From Lutimaribacter salitolerans (GTDB taxonomy: Bacteria; Pseudomonadota; Alphaproteobacteria; Rhodobacterales; Rhodobacteraceae): DNA of 64,000 nucleotides. The notes under the pieces were generated by a model, which was not told the origin of the DNA, made no database searches, and saw nothing but the letters and a program-made list of their open reading frames with translations. Numbering within the stretch: position 1 is the stretch's first letter; every line of letters begins with the position of its first letter. Where the stretch lies: the NCBI RefSeq assembly GCF_042677865.1, contig NZ_JBHUDD010000043.1:1-64000 (forward strand), in the 5' to 3' direction. Shown here piece by piece: positions 25,491-33,024 of this stretch. A program made the translations under genes and the position numbers.

Positions 25491-26789
25491 TCACTCCGCC
25501 GCCATCGCGCCGCTGCGCCCGGTTTTCTGCGCCTTGATCCGGTCCTCGATCTCGTCGCGGAAATTGCGGATCAGACCTTGGATCGGCCAGGCCGCCGCAT
25601 CGCCCAGGGCACAGATCGTGTGGCCCTCGACCTGCTTGGTCACGTCGAACAGCATGTCGATCTCTTCCAGTTCGGCCTCGCCGCGCACCAGGCGTTCCAG
25701 CACCCGCATCATCCAGCCGGTGCCTTCGCGGCAGGGTGTGCACTGGCCGCAGCTTTCGTGCTTGTAGAACGCCGCCAGCCGCCAGATCGCCTTGATCATG
25801 TCCACGCTCTGATCCATCACGATCACCGCCGCCGTGCCCAGACCGGAGCGCAGATCCTTTTGCAGATAGTCGTAATCCATCAGCGCGCCGCGCATGTTCT
25901 CGGCGCGCACGCAGGGCACCGAACTGCCGCCGGGGATCACCGCCTTGAGGTTGTCCCACCCGCCGCGAATGCCGCCGCAGTGCTTTTCGATCAACTCCTC
26001 GAACGGGATCGACATCGATTCCTCGACCACGCAGGGCTGGTTCACATGGCCCGAGATCGCGAAAATCTTGGTGCCCGCATTGTTGGGCCGCCCGAAGGAC
26101 GAAAACCACGACGCCCCGCGCCGCAGGATCGTCGGCACCACCGCGATGCTTTCGACGTTGTTTACCGTGGTCGGGCAGCCATACAGCCCTGCACCGGCGG
26201 GAAACGGCGGCTTCATCCGCGGCATGCCCTTCTTGCCCTCGAGGCTTTCCAGCAGCGCGGTTTCCTCGCCACAAATATAGGCCCCGGCCCCGTGGGTCAG
26301 GTAGAGGTCGAAATCCCAGCCCGATCCGGCAGCATTGCGCCCCAGCAGCCCGGCCTCGTAGGCCTCGTCGATGGCCGCCTGCAACGCCTCTTTCTCGCGG
26401 ATGTATTCACCCCGGATGTAGATATAGCAGGCATGCGCATTCATCGCGAAAGACGCGATCAGGCACCCCTCGATCAGCGTGTGCGGATCGTGGCGCATGA
26501 TCTCGCGGTCCTTGCAGGTGCCCGGCTCGGATTCGTCGGCATTGACCACCAGATAGGCGGGCCGCCCGTCGCTTTCCTTGGGCATGAACGACCATTTCAG
26601 CCCGGTCGGAAAGCCCGCACCGCCCCGGCCCCGCAGGCCCGAGGCCTTCATCTCGTCGATGACCCAGTCGCGGCCCTTGTGGATCAGACCGGCAGTGCCA
26701 TCCCAATGCCCACGGGCCTGCGCACCCTTGAGCGTGCGGTCATGCATCCCGTAGAGATTGGTAAAGATCCTGTCTTCGTCTTTCAGCAT
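25491..26789 (-). CDS. nuoF: NADH-quinone oxidoreductase subunit F
   Basis: NADH- and FMN-binding subunit, the electron entry point of complex I. 432 aa, with the FMN/NADH glycine-rich segments GLRGRGGAGFPTGLKW and GAGAYICGEETAL, and the [4Fe-4S] cluster N3 motif SCGQCTPCREG plus a distal cysteine in HTICALGDAAAWP. Start MLKDEDRIFTNLYG at 26789, four bases after the DUF5337 stop. Confidence 0.98.
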   Translation of the reverse strand: MLKDEDRIFTNLYGMHDRTLKGAQARGHWDGTAGLIHKGRDWVIDEMKASGLRGRGGAGFPTGLKWSFMPKESDGRPAYLVVNADESEPGTCKDREIMRHDPHTLIEGCLIASFAMNAHACYIYIRGEYIREKEALQAAIDEAYEAGLLGRNAAGSGWDFDLYLTHGAGAYICGEETALLESLEGKKGMPRMKPPFPAGAGLYGCPTTVNNVESIAVVPTILRRGASWFSSFGRPNNAGTKIFAISGHVNQPCVVEESMSIPFEELIEKHCGGIRGGWDNLKAVIPGGSSVPCVRAENMRGALMDYDYLQKDLRSGLGTAAVIVMDQSVDMIKAIWRLAAFYKHESCGQCTPCREGTGWMMRVLERLVRGEAELEEIDMLFDVTKQVEGHTICALGDAAAWPIQGLIRNFRDEIEDRIKAQKTGRSGAMAAE

Positions 26790-26793
26790 CCGT

Positions 26794-27015
26794 TTACCCC
26801 TGATCCTTTTGGCGCGCGCGCCAGATTTGATAGATCATCGCGATGGCCAGCACGAAACCAGCCAGCGCGATCAGGTCGAACAGCGCGCGCACCCGCATGC
26901 TCCACCCCATTTCAGCCCCGATAAGGTTGGCCAGAACCCAGAACACCCCAGTCCCCGCGATCACAAGGGCGGCGATCCGCCCTTTGCGCGCCTGTTGCTG
27001 TTCAGTGTCGGTCAT
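26794..27015 (-). CDS. DUF5337-type small membrane protein in the nuo operon
   Basis: A 73-aa protein with a charged N-terminus (MTDTEQQQARKGR) and two predicted membrane helices (AALVIAGTGVFWVLANLIGA and FDLIALAGFVLAIAMIYQIW), ending in a positively charged tail. This matches the DUF5337 family of Rhodobacteraceae as I remember it. It lies between the helix-hairpin-helix membrane protein and nuoF. A role in anchoring or assembling the complex is possible but not shown. Confidence 0.8.
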   Translation of the reverse strand: MTDTEQQQARKGRIAALVIAGTGVFWVLANLIGAEMGWSMRVRALFDLIALAGFVLAIAMIYQIWRARQKDQG

Positions 27016-27026
27016 GGCCGTCCTTG

Positions 27027-27980
27027 TCAGTACACATCGCCGTCATCGACGCGTTTCGAAAACTCGGTATCCCCGCCAGCCGCGAGGACCTTTGCCTGTG
27101 CCACCCAGTCGTCGCGGGTGACCCGGCCCTTGAACCCGGTCAGGTTGGCATTGACCCACGCCACCTCATCCGCGCTCCAGCTGGCGATCTGATCGAAATG
27201 AAAGAACCCCATCCCGTGCAGCATCTTTTCCATCTTCGGCCCGACACCCTTGATTTCCTTCAGGTTGTCGGCCTTGCCATCACGCGGCGCACTCAGCGTT
27301 TCGGGCTTGGTGCCCGGATCCTCGTCGGCATCGGCTGCGTCGTCCTTGCGCACCTCTGGCGTTGCGGCCTTGGCGGCCTTGCCCGCCTCGTCGGCTTTCG
27401 CGGCAACCTTTTCCGCCCCGGCCCTGGTGGCATCGGCGGTCTTTTCCGCCGCGCCTGTCACGGTTGCCGTGGCCGTCCTGGCAGCCTCCCTGGTCTTTTC
27501 GGCGGCTTTCGCTGCCGTTTCCTTTGCCGCCCCGGCGGCATCCTTTGCCGCGTCCGTCGCCTTGGTCGTCGCCTGGGACACCTTGTCCGGCGTCGCTTTC
27601 GCCGCGTCCGACGTGTCCCTGGCCGTCTCTGCCGTCGCAACCTTGACCGATGCAGCCGCATCATGCGCCGCAGCCGCCGAGGCCGTGGGCGCGCCAGCAC
27701 GCGCCCCGCCGTCCGCAATCCGGCGTGCCCGCGCACTCAGCTCGATATCGCCCGGCGTGCGTCCCGCGGTGCCCGGCTGGACCGGACCCTCCAAAGGCAC
27801 GCACAGGATCGACGCCAGCAGCAGCCAAAGCACCCCGGCAATGGCCCCGGCCGCCAGCACAGCAGCCCAGAATGTCCACCCGCCCAGCAGCATCAGCATC
27901 ACAAAGGCCAGCGCCCCTGCGGCAGCCCCCATCGCCAGTGTTCCCACCTGGCAAATGAATTTGTTCGACCAAGAACTCAT
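27027..27980 (-). CDS. Membrane protein with LEA-like repeats and C-terminal helix-hairpin-helix domain
   Basis: A 317-aa protein with three parts. The N-terminus has two hydrophobic helices (about residues 12-62). A central stretch of about 150 residues is almost entirely Ala, Lys, Thr, Glu and Asp (AKDAAGAAKETAAKAAEKT and similar), giving amphipathic helices like LEA or phasin-type proteins. The last 80 residues form a HhH5-type domain (LKEIKGVGPKMEKMLHGMG, ending TEFSKRVDDGDVY) that closely matches the C-terminal extension of NuoE next door. It could be a membrane-tethered partner of complex I; that is inference from operon and shared domain. Confidence 0.85.
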   Translation of the reverse strand: MSSWSNKFICQVGTLAMGAAAGALAFVMLMLLGGWTFWAAVLAAGAIAGVLWLLLASILCVPLEGPVQPGTAGRTPGDIELSARARRIADGGARAGAPTASAAAAHDAAASVKVATAETARDTSDAAKATPDKVSQATTKATDAAKDAAGAAKETAAKAAEKTREAARTATATVTGAAEKTADATRAGAEKVAAKADEAGKAAKAATPEVRKDDAADADEDPGTKPETLSAPRDGKADNLKEIKGVGPKMEKMLHGMGFFHFDQIASWSADEVAWVNANLTGFKGRVTRDDWVAQAKVLAAGGDTEFSKRVDDGDVY

Positions 27981-28014
27981 TGCAACTCTCCCCGTTCGTT
28001 AAGGTTCACGTCTG

Positions 28015-29184
28015 TCAGACGTCCCCCTTCTTAGCACGGTCCGAGAATTCAGTCTTGCCCCCGGCGGCAAGTGTTTTTGCCTGTTCGACCCAATTGTCAC
28101 GGCTGACACGGCCCTTGAACCCTTCGAGGTTGCGATCGACCCAGGCCACCTCATCCGCGGTCCAGCCGGCGACCTGGTCGTAATGATAGACCCCCAGATC
28201 GTGCAACAGGGCCTCCAGCTTGGGTCCGACCCCCTTGATCGCCGTCAGGTCATCCGGCGTGCCTTCGCGCGCGGTGTCCAGCAGGGCAGGCCTGGTGCCC
28301 GCTGTTTCCTCTTCGGTGGCGACAGGTTCGGGGGCGGCCTTGGCCTGCGCCTGCGGCTTGGCGGCGGTCTTGGCGGGTGCCTCTTGTTTCATCACGCCGG
28401 TCTCGTCCGCGCTGTGGCCTTCGGACCGGTCCGCATCATCGCTCAACTCGGTCTGGCGTGGCACGCTATCGTGATCCTTGTGCAGCCACGGCGTCAGGAC
28501 CGGCACCTCGGTCCCGTCGATCCGTTTGATCGTGTCGCCCAGATCCACCGCAGCCTGCGCACTGGCATTGTATTGCGCATGGCCGCTGTCGAACTCCTTG
28601 AGCGTGGTCAGTCCCGATTCCGGCTCGGCGGCAAAGCGTCCGTTCTGCGGCCCTGGTACCGGCACCTGACCGGCGCGCAACTCGTCGATGATCTCGGCAA
28701 AACGCCCAGTGGTCAGATCCTCGTAGTAATCCTTGCCGATCTGCGCCATCGGCGCATTGGCGCAGGCGCCCAGGCATTCCACCTCTTCCCAGCTCAGCTT
28801 GCCATCCTCGGACACCTGATGCGCCTTGGGCGCGATCTTGTCGCGGCACACGGCAATCAGATCCTCGGCCCCGCAGATCATGCACGACAGCGTGCCGCAG
28901 ACCTGGATATGCGCCACGCTGCCCACCGGGTGAAGCTGGAACATGAAATAGAACGTCGCCACTTCAAGCGCGCGGATATGCGCCAGCCCCAGCATGTCGG
29001 CGACGCCCTCGATCGCCGGACGGCTCAGCCAGCCCTCCTGCTCCTGCGCGCGCCACAGCAGCGGAATGATGGCCGAGGCCTGCCGCCCCTCGGGGAACTT
29101 GCTGATCTGCCCCTCGGCCCATTTCAGGTTCTCGGGCGTGAAGGCAAAGCTTGCAGGCTGTTGATGATGAAGGCGTCGCAGCAT
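28015..29184 (-). CDS. nuoE: NADH-quinone oxidoreductase subunit E with C-terminal HhH extension
   Basis: Thioredoxin-like [2Fe-2S] subunit (cluster N1a). The canonical part is about residues 1-230, with cluster ligands in CGTLSCMICG and CLGACANAPM. E. coli NuoE is about 166 aa; here 389 aa, the length known for Rhodobacter NuoE. After an Ala/Glu/Lys/Pro-rich linker (about 235-305) comes a helix-hairpin-helix (HhH5) domain, LTAIKGVGPKLEALLHDLG to the C-terminus. The same domain ends the next gene downstream. ATG 29184 shares one base with the stop of the preceding lipoprotein gene. Confidence 0.96.
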   Translation of the reverse strand: MLRRLHHQQPASFAFTPENLKWAEGQISKFPEGRQASAIIPLLWRAQEQEGWLSRPAIEGVADMLGLAHIRALEVATFYFMFQLHPVGSVAHIQVCGTLSCMICGAEDLIAVCRDKIAPKAHQVSEDGKLSWEEVECLGACANAPMAQIGKDYYEDLTTGRFAEIIDELRAGQVPVPGPQNGRFAAEPESGLTTLKEFDSGHAQYNASAQAAVDLGDTIKRIDGTEVPVLTPWLHKDHDSVPRQTELSDDADRSEGHSADETGVMKQEAPAKTAAKPQAQAKAAPEPVATEEETAGTRPALLDTAREGTPDDLTAIKGVGPKLEALLHDLGVYHYDQVAGWTADEVAWVDRNLEGFKGRVSRDNWVEQAKTLAAGGKTEFSDRAKKGDV

Positions 29185-29495
29185 CAGGCACAGGCTCCGG
29201 TCGTCAGGACAATTCCACCGCTTTCCAGGCGCTCGGCCTGCTTGGCGGTCAGCTTATAGGCGGCCACACCCTGCATCTGCTCGCGCGTCAGCCCGGTCTG
29301 GAACTCGACCGCAAGGTAATCGGGCTCGGTCACCAACCGGCACCCGATCGAGGCCACGGCCATATCGAACTCGGCCAGCATGTCCTTGTCCACGCCCTGC
29401 GGCGGGATCGCGCAGGCAGCGGTCAGCGCCAGCAAGGCCATGGCCGAAACGGCGCGAAAGGAACGGATCGGGCCCAGCCCGGTTACAAGACGCAT
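29184..29495 (-). CDS. Small putative lipoprotein between nuoD and nuoE
   Basis: A 103-aa protein with a hydrophobic signal and lipobox LTAAC (Cys near residue 28), so probably membrane-anchored in the periplasm. The mature part has VDKDMLAEFDMAVASIGCRLVTEPDYLAVEFQTGLTREQMQGVAAYKLTAKQAERLE and ends TTGACA. ATG 29495 was chosen because it gives the same TGATG stop-start overlap with nuoD that other genes of this operon show; a GTG one codon earlier is possible. Function unknown. Third lipoprotein-like gene inside nuo. Confidence 0.78.
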   Translation of the reverse strand: MRLVTGLGPIRSFRAVSAMALLALTAACAIPPQGVDKDMLAEFDMAVASIGCRLVTEPDYLAVEFQTGLTREQMQGVAAYKLTAKQAERLESGGIVLTTGACA

Positions 29496-30718
29496 CACCT
29501 GTCAATCTCCCCAAACACAACATCAAGCGAGCCCAGAATGGCCGAGGCGTCGGCCAGTTGGTGCCCGCGGCACAGGTGATCCATCGCCTGCAAATGCGGA
29601 TAGCCCGGCGCGCGGATCTTGGCGCGGTAGGGCCGGTTGCTGCCATCGGCCACCAGATAGACACCGAACTCGCCCTTGGGCGCCTCGACGGCGACGTAGA
29701 TCTCGCCCTCGGGCACGTGGAACCCTTCGGTATAGAGCTTGAAGTGATGGATCAGCGCCTCCATCGAGGTCTTCATCTCACCTCGTTTGGGCGGCGTCAG
29801 CTTGCCGCGCGCCATCACCTCGCCCTGGTTTTCCGGCATCGCCAGCTTGGCACAGGCCTGCCGGATGATATGGGCCGACTGGCGCATCTCTTCCATCCGG
29901 CACAGGTAGCGGTCATAGCAATCGCCGTTGGTGCCGACGGGAATCTGGAACTCGAACTCGTCGTAGCATTCATAGGGCTGCGCACGCCGCAGATCCCAGG
30001 CAAAGCCCGACCCCCGCACCATCACGCCGGAAAACGCGAAATTCTGGATGTCCTCTTCGGTCACGACACCGATATCGACATTGCGCTGCTTGAAGATGCG
30101 GTTCTCGGTCAGCAGCTCGCCGATATCGTCCAGCACCTTGGGAAACTGCTCGGCCCAGGCGTCAATGTCCGAGATCAGCTTGGGCGGCAGATCCTGATGC
30201 ACCCCGCCGGGCCGGAAATAGGCCGCGTGCAGGCGCGCGCCGCAGGCCCGCTCGTAAAAGATCATCAGCTTTTCACGCTCTTCGAAGCCCCACAGCGGCG
30301 GCGTCAGCGCCCCCACGTCCAGCGCCTGCGTGGTCACGTTCAGCAGGTGGTTCAGGATGCGCCCGATCTCGCAATACAGCACCCGGATCAGCGACGCGCG
30401 GCGCGGCACCTCGGTGCCGGTCATCGCCTCGATCGCCAGAACCCATGCATGTTCCTGGTTCATCGTGCCCACGTAATCCAGCCGATCGAAATACGGCAGG
30501 TTCTGCAGGTAGGTCCGGCTTTCCATCAGCTTCTCGGTGCCGCGGTGCAGCAGGCCGATATGCGGGTCGCAGCGTTCCACGATCTCGCCGTCCAGCTCCA
30601 TAACCAGACGCAAGACACCATGTGCCGCAGGGTGTTGCGGGCCGAAGTTGATGTTGAAGTTGCGGATCTTCTGCTCGCCCGTCAGGGCGTCATCGAAACC
30701 TTTGGAGCCGTCCATCAT
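29495..30718 (-). CDS. nuoD: NADH-quinone oxidoreductase subunit D
   Basis: 49-kDa-type subunit that forms the quinone-reduction site with NuoB and is related to hydrogenase large subunits. 407 aa. Visible: FNINFGPQHPAAHGVLRLVMELDGE at the N-terminus (quinone-site histidine), LLHRGTEKLMESRTYLQNLPYFDRLDY, and the C-terminal RAKIRAPGYPHLQAMDHL. Start at 30718 (a second ATG follows) has a GGAG ribosome-binding site. Three bases separate it from the NTF2-like gene. Confidence 0.98.
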   Translation of the reverse strand: MMDGSKGFDDALTGEQKIRNFNINFGPQHPAAHGVLRLVMELDGEIVERCDPHIGLLHRGTEKLMESRTYLQNLPYFDRLDYVGTMNQEHAWVLAIEAMTGTEVPRRASLIRVLYCEIGRILNHLLNVTTQALDVGALTPPLWGFEEREKLMIFYERACGARLHAAYFRPGGVHQDLPPKLISDIDAWAEQFPKVLDDIGELLTENRIFKQRNVDIGVVTEEDIQNFAFSGVMVRGSGFAWDLRRAQPYECYDEFEFQIPVGTNGDCYDRYLCRMEEMRQSAHIIRQACAKLAMPENQGEVMARGKLTPPKRGEMKTSMEALIHHFKLYTEGFHVPEGEIYVAVEAPKGEFGVYLVADGSNRPYRAKIRAPGYPHLQAMDHLCRGHQLADASAILGSLDVVFGEIDR

Positions 30719-30721
30719 GCC

Positions 30722-31108
30722 TTACTCCTGTCCGTCCGGCCGCGCCATGGTGCGAAACACCTTGGTCAGCAGCTTCCAGCGTCCGTCGACCCTGACAAAC
30801 CCCAGATGATCCTCATAGCGCAGCGGCGGCACGTCGACCCACAGGTGTACCCGCGCGATCTCGCCCCCCGCCACATCGACGCACAGCACGTCAAAGCTGG
30901 CATCACCTTTCGCAGGCGTGCGCCCACGCACCCGCTCCAGATAGGCGGCCTTGTCCCAGAACGTGGCCTTGCCGTCCTCGATCATCGTCATCTGGAACCG
31001 GTCGTGGCACAGATCCTCGAACACCTCGGCGCGGGCGAAATACACCGCCTCGCCATAGGCCACGGCCTGCGCCATCACCTCGTCATATGCGGTCGCGGGG
31101 TTGGTCAT
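30722..31108 (-). CDS. NTF2/SnoaL-like fold protein between nuoC and nuoD
   Basis: A 128-aa soluble protein. The layout AYGEAVYFARAEVFEDLCHDRFQMTMIEDGKATFWDKAAYLERVRGRTP, then VHLWVDVPPLRYEDHLGFVRVDGRWKLLTKVFRT, is that of an NTF2-like cone fold, with the terminal DGRWKLLTKVF strand pair typical of lumazine-binding or SnoaL-like members. There is no signal peptide. It overlaps nuoC by four bases and lies three bases before nuoD, so it is co-expressed with complex I. Its ligand or partner is unknown. Confidence 0.8.
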   Translation of the reverse strand: MTNPATAYDEVMAQAVAYGEAVYFARAEVFEDLCHDRFQMTMIEDGKATFWDKAAYLERVRGRTPAKGDASFDVLCVDVAGGEIARVHLWVDVPPLRYEDHLGFVRVDGRWKLLTKVFRTMARPDGQE

Positions 31109-31713
31109 GCCTTGCCCTCGCCCTTCTCGTCACCTGGCAGCACGTATTGCGCGCCTTCCCATGGCGACATGAAATCGAACTGGCGATACTCCTGCACCAG
31201 CTTCACCGGCTCGTAGACCACGCGCTTGAGCGTCTCGTCATAGCGCACCTCGGTATAGCCGGTGGTCGGGAAATCCTTGCGCAGCGGATGCCCGCGAAAG
31301 CCGTAATCGGTCAGCAGGCGCCGCAGGTCGGGGTGCCCGGTGAACAGGATGCCGAACATGTCGAACACCTCACGCTCGAACCAGTTGGCCGACGGATGCG
31401 TGTCGGTGATCGACGGCACCATATCCTCTTCGCGCAAAGAGGTTTTCAGGCGGATGCGGTGGTTCTGGTACATCGACAGGAAGTGATAGACCATCTCGAA
31501 CCGTTTGGGCCGTTCGGGCCAGTCCACGGCGGTGATATCGACGAGGGTCGAGAACTTGCAGGTCGGATCGGCCTTCAGAAACTCGACCAGCCCGGCGATA
31601 TTGGCCAGCGCCACGTCGATCACCAGCGCGCCGCGGTCAATGCGCCAGTCCACCACGCAATCGGGTCGCTTGCCCGCGATATGGGTGGCCAGGTCTGTCA
31701 GGGCATCACTCAT
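31105..31713 (-). CDS. nuoC: NADH-quinone oxidoreductase subunit C
   Basis: 30-kDa-type subunit of the peripheral arm (202 aa). The signature ERPKRFEMVYHFLSMYQNHRIRLKT, then WFEREVFDMFGILFTGHPDLRRLLTDYGFRGHPLRKDFP is unmistakable. NuoC and NuoD are separate here, unlike the fused E. coli gene. ATG 31713 (MSDALTDLATHIAG) overlaps the nuoB stop as ATGA; the longer frame upstream is a shadow of nuoB. Confidence 0.97.
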   Translation of the reverse strand: MSDALTDLATHIAGKRPDCVVDWRIDRGALVIDVALANIAGLVEFLKADPTCKFSTLVDITAVDWPERPKRFEMVYHFLSMYQNHRIRLKTSLREEDMVPSITDTHPSANWFEREVFDMFGILFTGHPDLRRLLTDYGFRGHPLRKDFPTTGYTEVRYDETLKRVVYEPVKLVQEYRQFDFMSPWEGAQYVLPGDEKGEGKA

Positions 31714-32327
31714 CTCACGATCGTCCCCGTGCGGCGGATCTTGCGACCCAGTTGCAGGATGCCATACAGCAGCGCCTCGGCCGTGGGCGGGCAGCCCGGC
31801 ACGTAGATGTCCACCGGCACGATCCGGTCGCACCCGCGCACCACCGAATAGCTATAGTGGTAATAGCCGCCGCCATTGGCGCAGCTGCCCATCGACACCA
31901 CGTAGCGCGGCTCGGGCATCTGGTCATAGACCTTGCGCAGCGCCGGGGCCATCTTGTTGGTCAGCGTGCCCGCCACGATCATCACGTCCGACTGTCGCGG
32001 CGAGGCGCGCGGCGCGATCCCGAACCGTTCCGCATCATAGCGCGGCATCGAGGTGTGCATCATCTCGACCGCGCAGCAGGCCAGACCGAATGTCATCCAG
32101 TGCAGCGACCCGGTGCGCGCCCAGTTGACCAGATCCTCGGATGCGGTCAGCAAAAAGCCCTTGTCCTGCAATTCGCGGTTCAGCGCCTGCGTGGCCACTT
32201 CCTTGTCGCCCTCGGCGCTGTAGGCCCCATAGGGCGACTTGACCGATGGCGCCGATTTCACGCGATCGGTCTGCTGGCCGTCGCCCTGCACCTTGGTGAC
32301 AAGCGGTTTGTCGTCGCTCACTCCCAT
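31710..32327 (-). CDS. nuoB: NADH-quinone oxidoreductase subunit B
   Basis: Carries cluster N2, the last iron-sulfur centre before quinone. The 205-aa protein shows the cluster ligands in GLACCAVEMM, SMGSCANGGG and VPGCPPTAEA. ATG 32327 (MGVSDDKPLVTK) is preferred; another start seven codons earlier would overlap nuoA further. It already overlaps the nuoA stop by ten bases. Confidence 0.97.
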   Translation of the reverse strand: MGVSDDKPLVTKVQGDGQQTDRVKSAPSVKSPYGAYSAEGDKEVATQALNRELQDKGFLLTASEDLVNWARTGSLHWMTFGLACCAVEMMHTSMPRYDAERFGIAPRASPRQSDVMIVAGTLTNKMAPALRKVYDQMPEPRYVVSMGSCANGGGYYHYSYSVVRGCDRIVPVDIYVPGCPPTAEALLYGILQLGRKIRRTGTIVR

Positions 32328-32683
32328 TCCAGCGCCCCTTTCTTCCACTCATAGGCAAAGCCCGCGGTCAGCACGCCCAGAAACACCATCATCGACCAGA
32401 AGGCCGTCATGCTGATGTCCGCAAACGCCACCGCCCATGGAAACAGCATCGCGATTTCCAGATCGAAGATGATGAACAGGATCGACACAAGGTAGAACCG
32501 CACGTCGAACTTCATCCGCGCGTCGTCAAAGGCGTTGAACCCGCATTCATAGGCGCTGACTTTTTCGGGGTCGGGATTGCGCACCGCCAGAACGATGGCG
32601 GCAAGGATCAGGACAAGGCCCATACCGATGGCCAGTCCCAGGAAAACGAGGATGGGAAGATATTCCCGCAGCATTTCTTCCAC
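32318..32683 (-). CDS. nuoA: NADH-quinone oxidoreductase subunit A
   Basis: Small membrane subunit (121 aa, three helices) at the junction of the two arms of complex I. The family signature is EKVSAYECGFNAFDDARMKFDVRFYLVSILFIIFDLEIAMLFPWA. The start was set at GTG 32683 because an AAAGGAG ribosome-binding site lies seven bases upstream and the length fits. An ATG at 32674 and another GTG at 32704 are alternatives; the latter overlaps the ribosome-binding site. First gene of the operon. Confidence 0.95.
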   Translation of the reverse strand: MEEMLREYLPILVFLGLAIGMGLVLILAAIVLAVRNPDPEKVSAYECGFNAFDDARMKFDVRFYLVSILFIIFDLEIAMLFPWAVAFADISMTAFWSMMVFLGVLTAGFAYEWKKGALEWE

Positions 32684-33024
32684 GAAATGGCTCCTTTCAG
32701 ACACGCGTTGGCGTGTAAACTGCTGGCGACAGTGTCTTGACGGGCGGTTTACTCCTGCCCCAAGGCAGGGTCAACCAAAGCTCGATCACATTCAAAGTCC
32801 CGCAACTGTCGTCGATTTGCCTTTGCATACAACGGCACACGGGCTGTTTGTCCACCATTTTCACCCTTTCAGACGTCAAAAATTTTTCGGCACTCGCAAA
32901 ACGCATGCGGCAGCGCAGCATCGCCCCGACTCGCCCCGGAAACGCTATTCCCAAAAGGTTAGCGGCAAATCACCATCCGGCCAGCCCGTTCTTGTCGCAG
33001 GGCCGGGCAGCCAGCCCGGTGCGA
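32684..33024 (-). promoter_or_regulatory. nuo operon leader and promoter region
   Basis: 341 bases between the liuC stop and nuoA. Reading on the minus strand, a sigma70-like pair TTGACC (32774-32769), 17 nt, TAAACC (32751-32746) lies about 63 nt before the nuoA GTG. The spacer contains an inverted repeat, CCTGCC-ccaa-GGCAGG (32754-32769), that could be an operator. A second inverted repeat, ACACG-6 nt-CGTGT (32701-32716), lies in the leader. Near liuC a G/C hairpin (33003-33019) without a T tract follows the stop codon. No small gene is convincing here. The promoter call is pattern-based only. Confidence 0.45.

Noticed and set aside
25159..26274. A 371-codon minus-strand frame through nuoF ending as the lipoprotein
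   Set aside because: Only the last 108 codons, starting with a lipoprotein signal, look like protein; the rest is an alternate frame of nuoF.
28015..28300. Possible frameshift fusion making NuoE too long
   Set aside because: The frame is continuous, the linker is normal in composition, and long NuoE proteins with this domain are known in Rhodobacter relatives.
33003..33019. Intrinsic terminator after liuC
   Set aside because: A CCGGGC/GCCCGG stem is close behind the stop, but no T run follows on the minus strand, so I list it only as a hairpin.
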